Part shown: positions 1-9,384 of the stretch, piece after piece
Layout: every line of letters begins with the position of its first letter
Numbering within the stretch: the stretch's first letter is position 1
Assembly: GCA_020634855.1 (NCBI GenBank)
Contig: JACKAU010000005.1
Coordinates: 124,001-188,000 of the forward strand
Reading direction: 5' to 3'
DNA: 64,000 nt
From: Anaerolineales bacterium
GTDB taxonomy: Bacteria; Chloroflexota; Anaerolineae; 4572-78; J111
Position numbers and translations under genes: made by a program
Notes under the pieces: generated by a model
What the model was told of the DNA's origin: nothing
Database searches by the model: none
What the model saw: the letters and a program-made list of their open reading frames with translations, nothing else

Positions 1-413
1 GCGGCCAGGTCTTCATCAATGTGACTGCCGCCATCGCCATAAACCGGCTTACCCGATTTAGGCCGAACCTGCATCTCGGCCAGCCAATCGACCATGCGCC
101 AGGCGCATGCGGTGGCGATGATCGGAAATACGACCAACCCTTCATTCTGGCGACGTTTGAGCAGTTTCGGCACTTCCTGGTTCAAGATAAAATCGGAGGT
201 GAGGAAGTTGGCGCTGATCAGCAGGATCGCTACTTTAGCTCGGGCAATGGCCTGGTCAATGACCTGGGCGGTTTCCGCGCCGGCGCTAATCTGATCGACG
301 CTCCACAGATCAATTAACCCTGCCCGCTGCAACACACCTAGATGCGACAGTAGTTTGTCTTTCTCGGCTTCATCTTTTTGGCTGTAGCTGATAAAAATAG
401 ATGGCTGGGACAT
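1..413 (-). CDS. TIR-domain protein, 3' end cut by the window edge
   Basis: Reading the minus strand from an ATG at 413 gives an open frame that runs off the left edge without a stop, so at least 137 residues are present. The protein opens with the TIR signature IFISYSQKDE, followed by a helix and strand (VAILLISANFLTSDFI) and then NQE, where the Glu sits at the place of the catalytic glutamate of NAD-cleaving bacterial TIR domains. The TIR fold occupies about residues 4-125. TIR domains in bacteria cleave NAD+ or make cyclic ADP-ribose signals, or act as adaptors in STAND-type conflict systems. What follows the TIR domain is outside the window; a STAND ATPase or another effector-sensor domain is likely but unseen. 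It is divergent from the WD40 gene at 697. Confidence 0.82.
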   Translation of the reverse strand, partial: MSQPSIFISYSQKDEAEKDKLLSHLGVLQRAGLIDLWSVDQISAGAETAQVIDQAIARAKVAILLISANFLTSDFILNQEVPKLLKRRQNEGLVVFPIIATACAWRMVDWLAEMQVRPKSGKPVYGDGGSHIDEDLA

Positions 414-543
414 TAGATTCTGATACCAGGTCAAGGATTTTATGGCAAGTGTCTATAAAGTATAGATGAAATATTAAAGGTTTAAAAGTACCGGCGTATT
501 ATTTTGGGCAGTTAGGTCAGAATAACTGTCAAGCGGTCAGCTA

Positions 544-598
544 TCAGCCTTCAGCGATCAGCCATTGGCTTGCTAAATAGCTAATCGCTGAAGGCTAA
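544..598. repeat. Inverted repeat, 19-bp arms
   Basis: The arms 544-562 and 580-598 match at 17 of 19 positions and enclose a 17-bp loop. It lies in the gap between the divergent TIR and WD40 genes (414-696) and has no T-run, so it looks like a dispersed palindromic repeat and not a terminator. The rest of this gap shows nothing I can name. Confidence 0.7.
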
Positions 599-696
599 TG
601 CGCCCCCTAATCATTATACGCTGTTTGAAGCCCAAACTTTGGGTGAAAAGCGGTCTGAATTCTGGCAAAATTATGACGTTATAAAAAGAGATAAGC

Positions 697-3600
697 ATGC
701 CCAACAACCAAACCGAAACTAAATCGCCTACCAACAAACTGGTGATAGCCTTTGTTATTGTCTTAGTCGTTGCCCTGGCGGCGATCGCGTACGTGATTTA
801 CCTGCAACAACAATCGACCGAGCAGATCCAGCAGGCAGCGGCAGCGCAGGCCACAGCCGCCGCCGGGCAGGCTGCCGCCGTGACTGCCCAAGCCCAGGCC
901 GAAACCGCCGAAATCGAGCAAGCCGCCAGCCGGGCTACAGCCGAGGCCGCGCTCGACGAGGCGCGGCAGGCCCAAGCCACCGCTCAAGCCGGCCAAGCCG
1001 AGCTCGCGCGCCGGGAGGCGGCTGAGGTCTCGTCGGAGACTCGCCTGGCCGAGTCGCGCCGGTTGGCGGCGGCAGCTCAAAGCAATTTGCCGGTCGATCC
1101 TCAGTTGAGCTTGCTGTTGGCGATGCAGGCGGTTTCGTCCACTTACGTCCTCGATGGCACCGCCAGTCAGGAGGCCGAGCAAGCGCTGCATCAGGCGGTG
1201 CAGGCGGTTCGACCCCGTTACAGCCTGACGAACGGCCATACCGCCGCCGTCAATGATGTGGCGTACAACCCAACCGGCGACCGCATCGCCACCGCCAGCG
1301 ATGACCGAACCACTATCATCTGGGACGCCGCGACCGGCCAGGCGCTGCTCACCCTGGCCGGCCATACCGCCGAAATCTACAGCCTTAGCTTCAATCCCGC
1401 CGGCGACCGGCTGATCACGGCCGGCTTTGACCAGACTGCCAAAATTTGGGACACAGCCACCGGCCAGGCACTGCAAACATTAACCGGCCACACCGATTGG
1501 GTCGTCGATGCGACGTTCAGTCCGACCGGGACGCTGGCAGCGACAGGCAGCCAGGACGGCACGGCGATCATCTGGGATGCCGAGTCGGGCGAGTTGTTGC
1601 TGACGCTCGAAGCCCACACCGGGCCGGTGAACCGGGTGGCTTTTGACGCCACAGGTGAACGGCTGGCCACCAGCAGTGACGATAGTACGGCCATTATTTG
1701 GGATACCGCCTCGGGAGAGTCATTGCTGGTGCTGGAAGGACACGATGGGCCGGTCTACAGCGTCGCCTTCGCTCCAGAGGGCGATCAGATCGCCACCGCC
1801 GGTCTAGACGGTACGGTCAAACTCTGGGACGCCGAGTCGGGTGAACTCTTGGATACCGTCTCCGCCCACGAAGATTGGCTGACCGACGTCAACTTCAGCC
1901 CGGATGGCGCCTACCTGGCGGCGACCAGCCGCGACGGTACGACCACGCTATGGAACATCGAGTCGGGGAATGTTTTGACGCTGGCCGGCCATCAGGGGGC
2001 CGTTCAGGGGCTGGCCTTTAACCCCGATAGCGAGTCGCTGGCGACGGCCGGAGTTGATGGGACAGCCAAGATATGGACCATTGCGGGCGAACCGGAGCTG
2101 TCGTTGTCGGGGCATACGGGGCCGGTTTACGGCGTCGCGTTCAACGCCGACGGCAACCGGCTGGCGACGGCCAGCGCCGATGGAACAGTTCGTCTGTGGG
2201 ATGTCGCGCCTTCAATTGATCGGGATGCCGTAACCGGTCAACAACTACGGGTTCTCTCCGGCCACGACGGCCCGGTTTACGATGTTGCCTTCAACACCGC
2301 CGGCAATCGGCTGGCGACCGCCGAGGACGATGGCACGGTGATTCTTTGGAATGTAGTTTCCGGTCGGGCCTTACAGACGCTAACCGAGCACGATGGCCCG
2401 GTTTACAGTGTGGCTTTCGCGCCTGATGGTCGATTGGTGACGGCCGGCGACGATAACACCGCGATTATTTGGGATGCGGCCGCAGGCGAACCGCTGCAAA
2501 CGCTGACCGGCCATGACGATGTCGTTAATGCGGCGGTTTTCAGCCCCGACGGAACGCTGGTCGCCACCGCCGGGGCCGATAATTCGGCTCGATTGTGGGA
2601 GGCCGAGACCGGTCGGGAACTGCTCAACTTTGTCGGACACAGCGCCCCGGTAACCAGCGTGGCCTTCAGCCCCGACGGCCTACATCTAGCAACGGGAGAT
2701 ACGGCGGGTGTCATCAACGTTTGGCTGGCCGAGTCGGGCCAGGTGATCGCTTCCTTCGCGAGCGATGCCGGTGCTGTGGCTAGCTTAGCCTTTGCGCCCG
2801 AAGGCGTGCGGCTGGCCGCGACAATGACCGACGGTTCGACGCGCTTATGGAATATTATTTCCGAGCGGCTGCTAGTGTCCTTGCCCGGCCAGATTGGTGT
2901 CTATTCAGGCGTAACCTTCAATAGCGTAGGGACGTTGCTAGCCACCGGCAGCGAGACCGGTCGTGCGGATGTCTGGGCGGTTGGGGCCGATGAGATGCTC
3001 GATTTGATCGGCCACAGCGACCGCTTGCTCAAAGTGACTTACAGCGCCACCGGTGACCAAATCGCCACTGCCAGCGTCGATGGGACGGCCAAGGTTTGGG
3101 ACGCAGCCAGCGGGCAACTGCTTCAGACGATGGGGACCCTAACCGACTCGGTGACTGGTATTGCCTTCAACCCTGACAGCGACCATCTCCTGACAGCTAA
3201 CTCCAGCGGTCAGGCCGTCCTCTGGGATACCACGGCTGGCGATATGTTAGAGACGATTACCGGTCACGACGAGCCGCTAACCTCGGTGGCCGTCGATCCG
3301 AATGGGGATTTGGCGGCTACAGCCGGTCGCGATCAAACCGCCGTTATCTGGCAGATCGAATCGGGCGAGGTGGTAGAAACGCTAGAGGGCCATACGGGAG
3401 TGGTCACGGCAATCGATTTTAATCCCGATGGTGATTTGGTGGCTACCGCCAGCGAGGATCGCACCGCCAGGGTGTGGGATGCCCAAACCGGCGAGGAACT
3501 CTTGACCTTGGCCGGCCACACCAGTTGGGTTCACGATGTGAAATTTAACCCGGCCGGCGACGTGATCGCCACCGCCGGTGAGGACGGTACTGCTAGAGTA

Positions 3601-3960
3601 TGGGACGCTCAATCAGGGGTAGAACTGCTGGCGATCACGGATCGGGCGCAGGTTTACAGCGTCGCCTTTAGTTCGGATGGAACCACACTGGCGACGGCCA
3701 ACGGCGAGGGTCAAGTCAAGCTGTGGGCGACTGAGTCGGGACGGGAGTTGGGGGTGTTGTCCACGCCCGCCCCGGCAGTCAGCGTTGCTTTTGATCCTGA
3801 CGACCGAACTATCATTGTCGCCGGTAGTGACGGCATCGCCCGGATGTATGCGCTCGACGTGGAGGATTTGCTGGAAATCGCACGCGAGCGGGTGTGGCGA
3901 TCCATAACTCCGGCGGAGTGCGAACGCTATTTTGACATTCGGCAGTGCGATTCATCTTAG
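697..3960 (+). CDS. Membrane-anchored 21-repeat WD40 protein with STAND-type linker
   Basis: The 1087-residue protein has a single N-terminal membrane helix (about residues 15-35), an Ala/Gln/Glu-rich coiled coil (about 40-125), and a short segment with the pattern LSLLLAMQAV that in nSTAND1-WD40 proteins joins the ATPase to the propeller. From about residue 175 to 1055 I count 21 WD40 repeats (typical unit LxGHxxxVxxVAFxPxGxxLATAxxDGTxxxWD), enough for three seven-bladed propellers. Repeats 12-14, 16 and 20-21 are degenerate, and repeat 8 carries a short insertion. The C-terminus (TPAECERYFDIRQC) matches the usual tail of nSTAND-WD40 proteins. No P-loop is present, so this looks like the sensor half of a STAND protein anchored in the membrane. 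The propellers are probably cytoplasmic, because the basic side of the helix is weak and there is no cleavage site. The ligand is unknown. Confidence 0.88.
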   Translation: MPNNQTETKSPTNKLVIAFVIVLVVALAAIAYVIYLQQQSTEQIQQAAAAQATAAAGQAAAVTAQAQAETAEIEQAASRATAEAALDEARQAQATAQAGQAELARREAAEVSSETRLAESRRLAAAAQSNLPVDPQLSLLLAMQAVSSTYVLDGTASQEAEQALHQAVQAVRPRYSLTNGHTAAVNDVAYNPTGDRIATASDDRTTIIWDAATGQALLTLAGHTAEIYSLSFNPAGDRLITAGFDQTAKIWDTATGQALQTLTGHTDWVVDATFSPTGTLAATGSQDGTAIIWDAESGELLLTLEAHTGPVNRVAFDATGERLATSSDDSTAIIWDTASGESLLVLEGHDGPVYSVAFAPEGDQIATAGLDGTVKLWDAESGELLDTVSAHEDWLTDVNFSPDGAYLAATSRDGTTTLWNIESGNVLTLAGHQGAVQGLAFNPDSESLATAGVDGTAKIWTIAGEPELSLSGHTGPVYGVAFNADGNRLATASADGTVRLWDVAPSIDRDAVTGQQLRVLSGHDGPVYDVAFNTAGNRLATAEDDGTVILWNVVSGRALQTLTEHDGPVYSVAFAPDGRLVTAGDDNTAIIWDAAAGEPLQTLTGHDDVVNAAVFSPDGTLVATAGADNSARLWEAETGRELLNFVGHSAPVTSVAFSPDGLHLATGDTAGVINVWLAESGQVIASFASDAGAVASLAFAPEGVRLAATMTDGSTRLWNIISERLLVSLPGQIGVYSGVTFNSVGTLLATGSETGRADVWAVGADEMLDLIGHSDRLLKVTYSATGDQIATASVDGTAKVWDAASGQLLQTMGTLTDSVTGIAFNPDSDHLLTANSSGQAVLWDTTAGDMLETITGHDEPLTSVAVDPNGDLAATAGRDQTAVIWQIESGEVVETLEGHTGVVTAIDFNPDGDLVATASEDRTARVWDAQTGEELLTLAGHTSWVHDVKFNPAGDVIATAGEDGTARVWDAQSGVELLAITDRAQVYSVAFSSDGTTLATANGEGQVKLWATESGRELGVLSTPAPAVSVAFDPDDRTIIVAGSDGIARMYALDVEDLLEIARERVWRSITPAECERYFDIRQCDSS

Positions 3961-4007
3961 CGCTATACTATTTCAATCCTATAAACTTGGGAGAAACCCG
4001 ACTCCGC

Positions 4008-4718
4008 TTATAGATTCTTGACAAACGCCTGTAATCCTTTGATGTAATTGTACGGAAAATGGTCGTCAATTTTGTCCATCAAGCTGGCGACGATTTCGGT
4101 CCAACTGTACTCTTTTTCGCTACCCCCGCCGACGCAGTAAGCCTGGCCGACGTGACCAAAGACACCCGGAGGGGCGCTCGGAACCATATCATGGCCGTTA
4201 ATGCAGCGATAGGTGTTGGGCACCAACCGGTTGTAATTCTTAACAAAGCTGTCGTTGCCCACTTTGGGCGAACCGTAGGTATAGCAACTGATCGATTTAC
4301 CGGGGACATTATAAGCCGTGTCGAGGGCGGCCAGGGTCGCTATCGCGCCGCCCAAGCTGTGACCGACAAAAGCCACTTGCTTATGGGGGGTGGATTTAAC
4401 GGCATTTTGAACGGCGTCTCGAACCGACTTATAGGCGTTCATAAAGCCGGAATGGACGGTCATGCTTTTGTCTTTTGGGTCGCCGTAAGGGTATACGGCC
4501 GGAATAAATTTCAAATCAGTAATCCAATCAGCGATGCCCGTCTCCTCCGACCCGCGAAAGGCGACGACGAAGGTGTTGCCGTTAGCCACGCCAAAAAGCC
4601 CTTGCGTGTCGGTGCCTTTGTTTTCAAATTTCGCAGTCATGACAAAACCCTTGTCATCGCATTTATTAATGTAGGTGGCCTGCGCTACCACAGCGTAAAG
4701 CAACGAATCTTTGTTCAT
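4008..4718 (-). CDS. Class 3 (fungal-type) lipase
   Basis: The 236-residue protein is an alpha/beta hydrolase of the Lipase_3 family. It shows the oxyanion-region motif AFRGSEE (about 53-59), the nucleophile elbow GHSLGGA with Ser121, CYTYGSPKVGN, the acid in NGHDMVP (Asp177), and a C-terminal DDHFPYNYI in which His220 fits the catalytic histidine. The expected reaction is hydrolysis of acylglycerol esters. No signal peptide is visible, so it is probably intracellular or released by another route. The ATG at 4718 is preceded by a purine-rich stretch. It stands between the WD40 gene (convergent) and the FHA gene (same strand, 25-bp gap), with which it could be co-transcribed. Confidence 0.88.
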   Translation of the reverse strand: MNKDSLLYAVVAQATYINKCDDKGFVMTAKFENKGTDTQGLFGVANGNTFVVAFRGSEETGIADWITDLKFIPAVYPYGDPKDKSMTVHSGFMNAYKSVRDAVQNAVKSTPHKQVAFVGHSLGGAIATLAALDTAYNVPGKSISCYTYGSPKVGNDSFVKNYNRLVPNTYRCINGHDMVPSAPPGVFGHVGQAYCVGGGSEKEYSWTEIVASLMDKIDDHFPYNYIKGLQAFVKNL

Positions 4719-4743
4719 CTTTATACCCCCTATTTGATTGTCA

Positions 4744-6860
4744 TTAATTGTTAATTTGAATCACGGGTTGCCCCGGGAATTGCATAAAGACGGTGCGATC
4801 TTCAGGGATGATCCAGCCAAAAATGACTTCACCGGCGGTGACCGTAAAATCGCGGCCGGCGTTGACGCCGCCGTTGGCCGGTGAACTCCAAACGGTTCGG
4901 TAAGTGCCCGGCACGACTTCGAGGACAGTCTCCGTATTGGCATTCAAGGTAAACAGCTCGCCGCCGCCGAAGTTGCCGCCGGTAACAGTCACCACCCCAA
5001 ACTCATTAGCCGAACTCCGGTTTTGCCAACGACCAACAGTCCTTTCCCCGGCGGGGCGACGTATTTGTCGCCGGGCGGCGGCACGGTGGTCGAGGTGGGC
5101 TGGGCGGTGGGGGTGGCGGTGGGGTTGATGACCAACTGGTCGTAGATTTCGGTATCGGTGCGGCCTTCTTCCGGCACGATCCACATGACCATAACCTTGC
5201 CCGCCACGGCGGTAAAATCTGAGCCACGGGTGAAGCTGTTGTAAGGGGCGCTCCACAAGGCCCGATAGAAATCCGGTTCAAGTACAACTTGAACTTCGCC
5301 GCCGGGCGGCGGATCGATTTCCAGGCCGCCGCCGACGGATTTGCCGCCTGACAGCGTCAGGCGAGCCGATTGGTTAATAAAGCTGCGATTACCGACGATT
5401 AACAACGTCTGCCCATCCGGCGGCCGAATTACCGTCGGCGGTGGAGGGGTGTCGGTTGGGGTAGGGCTGGGCGTATTAGTAGGCGGAATAGGCGTCGCGG
5501 AGGGGATGGGCGTTAACGTTGGAATGGGCGTTCGGGTGGGAATGGGGGTATCCGCCGGGATGGATGTCGGCAGCGGGGGCGGCGTGACCTGCGGCACGTT
5601 GAAGGGATTCAGCGCAATCCCCAGATCGGGATCGGCCGGAACCCACCCTACGTTGTTTGGGGCCGGATCGTAACGAATCTGCCACCAATTCCCTTGACCC
5701 ACATCAGCCTGACCGATAATTTCGGGCTGGTCGTTGCTCTCCAGCCGGCCCAACGAGTCATACAGCGTACTCGGCCCGGTTCTGACGACCATCACCGGGA
5801 CTTTAAGGACCAATGAAGCCGCTGTTGGCGCCGGACTGACCGTACCCGGCGCCGATGTAACCGCCGGCGTTGAGGCGGCGGCCGACGTGGTGGGTGAGGA
5901 TGTAATCGCCGTCGTCGAGGTGACGGTCAGCGTCGTTGGTGAAGGTGTAACCGCCGTTGTCGGGCTGGTGGATGGTATGACCGGCGGCTTTGTCGGCGCG
6001 GAAGCCAGGGTGGAAGGCGTCTGGGGCGCGGTTGCGGCATCACCGGCTACGGTAACCATCGCCACCGGCTGGATACTGACCGCCCCATTTTGATTATAGG
6101 CTCTAATCTGCAACGCGTACGAACCGGGCGTATCGGCCATCCATTCGAAGCCGGCCGTCATCGACGGGGTGCTTTGCTCCAATTGGTTGCTGACTTCGTC
6201 CACTTTGGCGTCGTTGGCCCACAACTCCAGGCGAGTGATACCGGCCATATCCGACGCGGTCGCCTGGAGGGTCACCGTTTGGCCGGGTTGGATCGAACTG
6301 TTTGCGGCCGGAGCTTGGTTCATCACAATGGTCGGGGCCTGGGAGTCGGGCATGGCCAGGGCGGCCGGATCGGTCGTGGGTACGCTTGAACTGCGGGCCG
6401 AATAGAGCAGCCCGGCCCCTAACACCAACAACCCTATAATCGAAAGGGCGACGACCACAATCGCCGCAATGAGCCAGGGCACCAGATCATTGCGCTGCTT
6501 GGGTGGCGCAGGAGCCGGTTGAGGCGCCGGCTCGATTTTGGTGACGACGTTTTGGACCACCAGCCGCCGGTTACCCAGGCTGATGACATCGCCATCTTGC
6601 AGGACATGAGGCCGTTTTATGGCTTCGCCGTTGACCACTGTCCCATTGGTGGTGCGCAGGTCTTCGATAATGAGGTGGTCGCCTTGCAGGTTCAGCCGGG
6701 CGTGATGCCCCGATATCTGCGAGTCGTCCAGAGATAACGTATTATCGGCTTCCCGACCGATAGTAAACGTTTCTGCGGCAATGGGGAAAATCTGCCCGGT
6801 CCCGGAGTCGTCAGGCAGGAACAACCGCCATTGCGTGGTTTGTTTGACTTCATCCGTCAT
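4744..6860 (-). CDS. FHA-domain membrane protein with Ig/SH3 modules, frameshifted near the 3' end
   Basis: The N-terminus carries an FHA phosphothreonine-binding domain (about 27-103, with FTIGREADN, SGHHARL and TTNGTVVNG), then one membrane helix (about 125-150), an Ig-like domain (about 175-270), a Thr/Pro linker, an SH3b-like domain (about 350-420), a Pro/Thr-rich linker and two C-terminal repeats of about 100 residues (LLIVGNRS... and LLVVGK...). The long frame stops at 4989 just after entering the second repeat, yet the rest of that repeat (NRSSANEF... FGWIIPED) continues in another frame down to 4744. The switch is at the four-T run 5021-5024; one more base there would restore a 706-residue product. 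This is either a sequencing error in a homopolymer or a true frameshift. It is probably a signalling protein that reads phosphorylation inside and binds something in the envelope. Confidence 0.8.
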
Positions 6861-6979
6861 CGCATTTCCTATCCTTTTGTAAAACAGCTTACTGTTGCAG
6901 GCACTATTATGCCTTAGCTAGGCACCTGAGGCAAACCATAGATCGGTGAGTCTAGATCGAAAAATTTACACCACGGTTT

Positions 6980-7007
6980 TTGACAGCAACCGATTTTTCA
7001 ATACAAT
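6980..7007 (+). promoter_or_regulatory. Sigma-70-type promoter of the RHH regulator
   Basis: TTGACA at 6980-6985, a 16-bp spacer and TACAAT at 7002-7007 give a near-consensus promoter, about 40 bp upstream of the start codon at 7048. Its -10 box touches the palindrome starting at 7006. Confidence 0.7.
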
Positions 7008-7049
7008 ACCATCCACCTGGATGGTATACAGATGGAGAATGGATGGTAT
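7006..7049. promoter_or_regulatory. Operator: palindrome plus third half-site
   Basis: ATACCATCC (7006-7014) and GGATGGTAT (7019-7027) form a perfect 9-4-9 palindrome. A third GGATGGTAT lies at 7041-7049 and runs into the start codon. The sites cover the -10 box, transcription start and leader, the usual arrangement for autorepression by a ribbon-helix-helix dimer. Confidence 0.65.
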
Positions 7050-7440
7050 GGCGACAAGTGATACGGAAAAAATAACAATCAATTTAGGGTATGTCGATCT
7101 GGGGCAGATCGATCTGTTGGTGCAAGAGGGGTTTTACTCCAACCGTACCGATTTCATCCGCACGGCGATTCGTAACCAACTGGCGACACACGCCGACGTG
7201 GTCAAGCAGACGGTCGCCCGTAAAACAATGGTGTTGGGCTTACAGCATTACACCCGGCGCGATCTAGAAGCCGTGCAGAAAGCGGGTGAAAAGCTACAAA
7301 TCCAGGTGTTGGGTCTGGCGGTCATCGCCGATGATGTCTCACCGGAATTAGCCAAAGCCACCATTGACTCTATCATTGTGTTGGGCGCTTTGCGGGCCAG
7401 CCGAGCGGTTAAGTCCATTTTGGCTGATAGAATTCGCTAA
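7048..7440 (+). CDS. Ribbon-helix-helix (CopG-like) transcriptional regulator
   Basis: The 130-residue protein starts at ATG 7048, with GGAG at 7034-7037; an ATG at 7039 is also possible. The opening strand KITINLGYVDLGQIDLLV and the helix FYSNRTDFIRTAIRNQL fit the RHH DNA-binding fold (about residues 8-48). The remaining 80 residues form a C-terminal domain with no catalytic motif that I recognise, probably for oligomerisation or effector binding. The promoter region carries three copies of the same half-site, which points to autoregulation. It stands alone between divergent FHA and downstream esterase genes; whether it also controls either neighbour cannot be told, since I did not see the half-site repeated upstream of them. 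Confidence 0.8.
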   Translation: MATSDTEKITINLGYVDLGQIDLLVQEGFYSNRTDFIRTAIRNQLATHADVVKQTVARKTMVLGLQHYTRRDLEAVQKAGEKLQIQVLGLAVIADDVSPELAKATIDSIIVLGALRASRAVKSILADRIR

Positions 7441-7534
7441 GCGATTCTTATTTGTGGACGGCATGGGTGTATGATTAATCCCATAGTGGCTCATGCCGAG
7501 ATGCTTTTTAGCGTTCATTAAGGAGATTAAACCT

Positions 7535-8998
7535 ATGTACAGCAGAAGAATGCGCAACCGGATGTTCAACGCCGATCGTCTCAAACGAACAAAACAGATT
7601 CTTGAAGCCACCGCCGCGATCAGCCAAACTGTGTTGCGTGAGGTGTTCGAACCGAATTCCGAGGCCAACCCGGCCGGTCAATCGTCGGAGCCGTCTATCG
7701 AAGGCTCATTTCGCGTGGTTGATCCGGAGGCTACCCGCCAACAGCCCTCGGCGCGAACGGCCGATCTAAAAGAAGCTGAGGTTATCATTTATACCGCGCC
7801 CGAGCCGGATCGCACCGGCGTCGCGCCGGAGCAGAAAAAAACTACGAGCCAACCGGAGGTTGAGGTGACCATCATTTCTTCCCCAACACCGGAGGAGCCA
7901 ACGTCCACTCAATCGCCTCCGCCCTCATCCGCCGAAGCTAAATCGAAGCGTGAGCGTCGCCAGCAGAGCGATTCGTCGCCATTGGGGGATGAAATGCCGT
8001 TCTTTCTCCGCATCCCGGAGCAACTGCGCCAGTTAAAGGATAAGATACCGATGCCGCAGTCCACGCCGACTCAGGAAACCGAGGCGGTCAACAATGGACC
8101 GGGGCAGTTTCTCAGCCGATCCTTTACCAATGAGGCCGGGACACGTTCCTATAAAGTGTATATTCCGAGCAGTTATCAAGGGCAGTCCTTACCATTGGTG
8201 GTGATGCTCCACGGCTGTACCCAGTCGCCCGATAATTTTGCCGCTTCAACCCGCATGAACGAATTGGCCGAAACCCACAACTTTTTTGTGGCCTACCCGG
8301 CCCAGACCTTTAAGGCTAATTTCGGCAAGTGTTGGAACTGGTTTAAGGCTGCCGAGCAGATGCGCGACCAGGGCGAACCGGCCATCATTGCCGGCATAAC
8401 CCGCGAGGTCATCGCTACCTACAATCTCGATGCGCGACGGGTCTACATCGCCGGGATATCGGCCGGCGGGGCGATGTCGATGATTATGGGGATGACTTAC
8501 CCGGATCTGTATGCCGCTACCGGCATTCACTCCGGCGTGCCCTACGGGGTGGCGCAGAACATCCCTACCGGTCTGGCGGTCATCAAAATGGGCGGCTCTG
8601 CTCCCACCGAGCGATTGACGAACGCGCCGGGTGACCAGGCCCGAGTCCGTGTTGTGCCGACCATTGTTTTTCACGGCGATGATGACTCAATGGTCAACCC
8701 CAATAACGGCGATGCCATCATTGACCAGTGGATGCAGGTTCGGGCCGAGCGCGAAAATCGCCGACCGGCGCCGCCCGTCACTACTTACGAAGGACAGGTT
8801 CCCGACGGACACCGCTACACCCGTCTGGTCTACCAGGAAGCGGGCGAACCGTCGGTTATGGAACAGTGGCTGGTGCATGGGGCCGGTCACGCCTGGTCGG
8901 GAGGCAACCCCAACATCGCCTGGACCGATGGGCAGGGGCCGGACGCTTCACAGGAGATGCTGCGCTTTTTCTTCGAGCATCCTCACCCTGAGGCTTGA
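7535..8998 (+). CDS. PHB-depolymerase-family esterase
   Basis: The start at 7535 is set by AGGAGA at 7521-7526, giving 487 residues. The N-terminus (NADRLKRTKQILEATAAI) matches the helix found at the front of many PHB depolymerase-family esterases, followed by about 130 low-complexity acidic/Pro residues. The catalytic domain (about 190-480) has VVMLHGCTQSP, the serine elbow GISAGGAMS, the acid in VFHGDDDSMVN and the histidine in VHGAGHAWSGG. The family hydrolyses polyhydroxyalkanoates or small aryl and feruloyl esters; the sequence does not decide which. No signal peptide is visible. Its last 16 bp overlap the convergent response regulator. Confidence 0.88.
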   Translation: MYSRRMRNRMFNADRLKRTKQILEATAAISQTVLREVFEPNSEANPAGQSSEPSIEGSFRVVDPEATRQQPSARTADLKEAEVIIYTAPEPDRTGVAPEQKKTTSQPEVEVTIISSPTPEEPTSTQSPPPSSAEAKSKRERRQQSDSSPLGDEMPFFLRIPEQLRQLKDKIPMPQSTPTQETEAVNNGPGQFLSRSFTNEAGTRSYKVYIPSSYQGQSLPLVVMLHGCTQSPDNFAASTRMNELAETHNFFVAYPAQTFKANFGKCWNWFKAAEQMRDQGEPAIIAGITREVIATYNLDARRVYIAGISAGGAMSMIMGMTYPDLYAATGIHSGVPYGVAQNIPTGLAVIKMGGSAPTERLTNAPGDQARVRVVPTIVFHGDDDSMVNPNNGDAIIDQWMQVRAERENRRPAPPVTTYEGQVPDGHRYTRLVYQEAGEPSVMEQWLVHGAGHAWSGGNPNIAWTDGQGPDASQEMLRFFFEHPHPEA

Positions 8999-9384
8999 TG
9001 AGACCGATGGAAATTAAATCGTTTAGCTAGATCACGCAGTTGGTTAAAGCTGATCGGTTTGAGCAGGACCAGGTCGGCGTCCTCTGAGATGCTTTTGGCT
9101 AAGAGGGCGTCGGCCGTGGCTAAGATCACGCGGGTTTTTTCGAGCCGAGCGTCGCTGCGGATGGTGCGCAATATGTCTTTGCCGGAGTAGTGGGGCAAAT
9201 GTAGATCGAGTACGACCATGGCCGGAATGGTCTCGGCCAGGCGCTCGAGGGCGGTTTGGCCGTCACGAATGACTTCGGTTTCGTAATCGGCCATCCGCAA
9301 GGCTTGAGAAAAAATCGTAGCTTGTTTTTTGTCGTCTTCAATGATCAAGGCCAGAGGGGCGTTAGTGAGTGTGTTGTTTTCCAT
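8983..9384 (-). CDS. Single-domain response regulator (CheY-like)
   Basis: The 133-residue receiver has the acidic pair IIEDD (about 15-18), the phospho-acceptor Asp60 in VVLDLHLP, a Thr90 switch position and Lys109 in LLKPIS. There is no output domain. It overlaps the 3' end of the kinase gene by 23 bp, so the two are translationally coupled. The kinase at 9362-11626 is its likely phosphodonor, with output passed on by protein contact. Confidence 0.9.
   Translation of the reverse strand: MENNTLTNAPLALIIEDDKKQATIFSQALRMADYETEVIRDGQTALERLAETIPAMVVLDLHLPHYSGKDILRTIRSDARLEKTRVILATADALLAKSISEDADLVLLKPISFNQLRDLAKRFNFHRSHQASG

Noticed and set aside
763..1476. Antisense ORF under the WD40 gene
   Set aside because: It is a shadow of a G+C-rich gene with no independent start signal or motif.
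5010..5040. Programmed frameshift in the FHA gene
   Set aside because: The site lacks a clean slippery heptamer; an A-run error or mutation is simpler.
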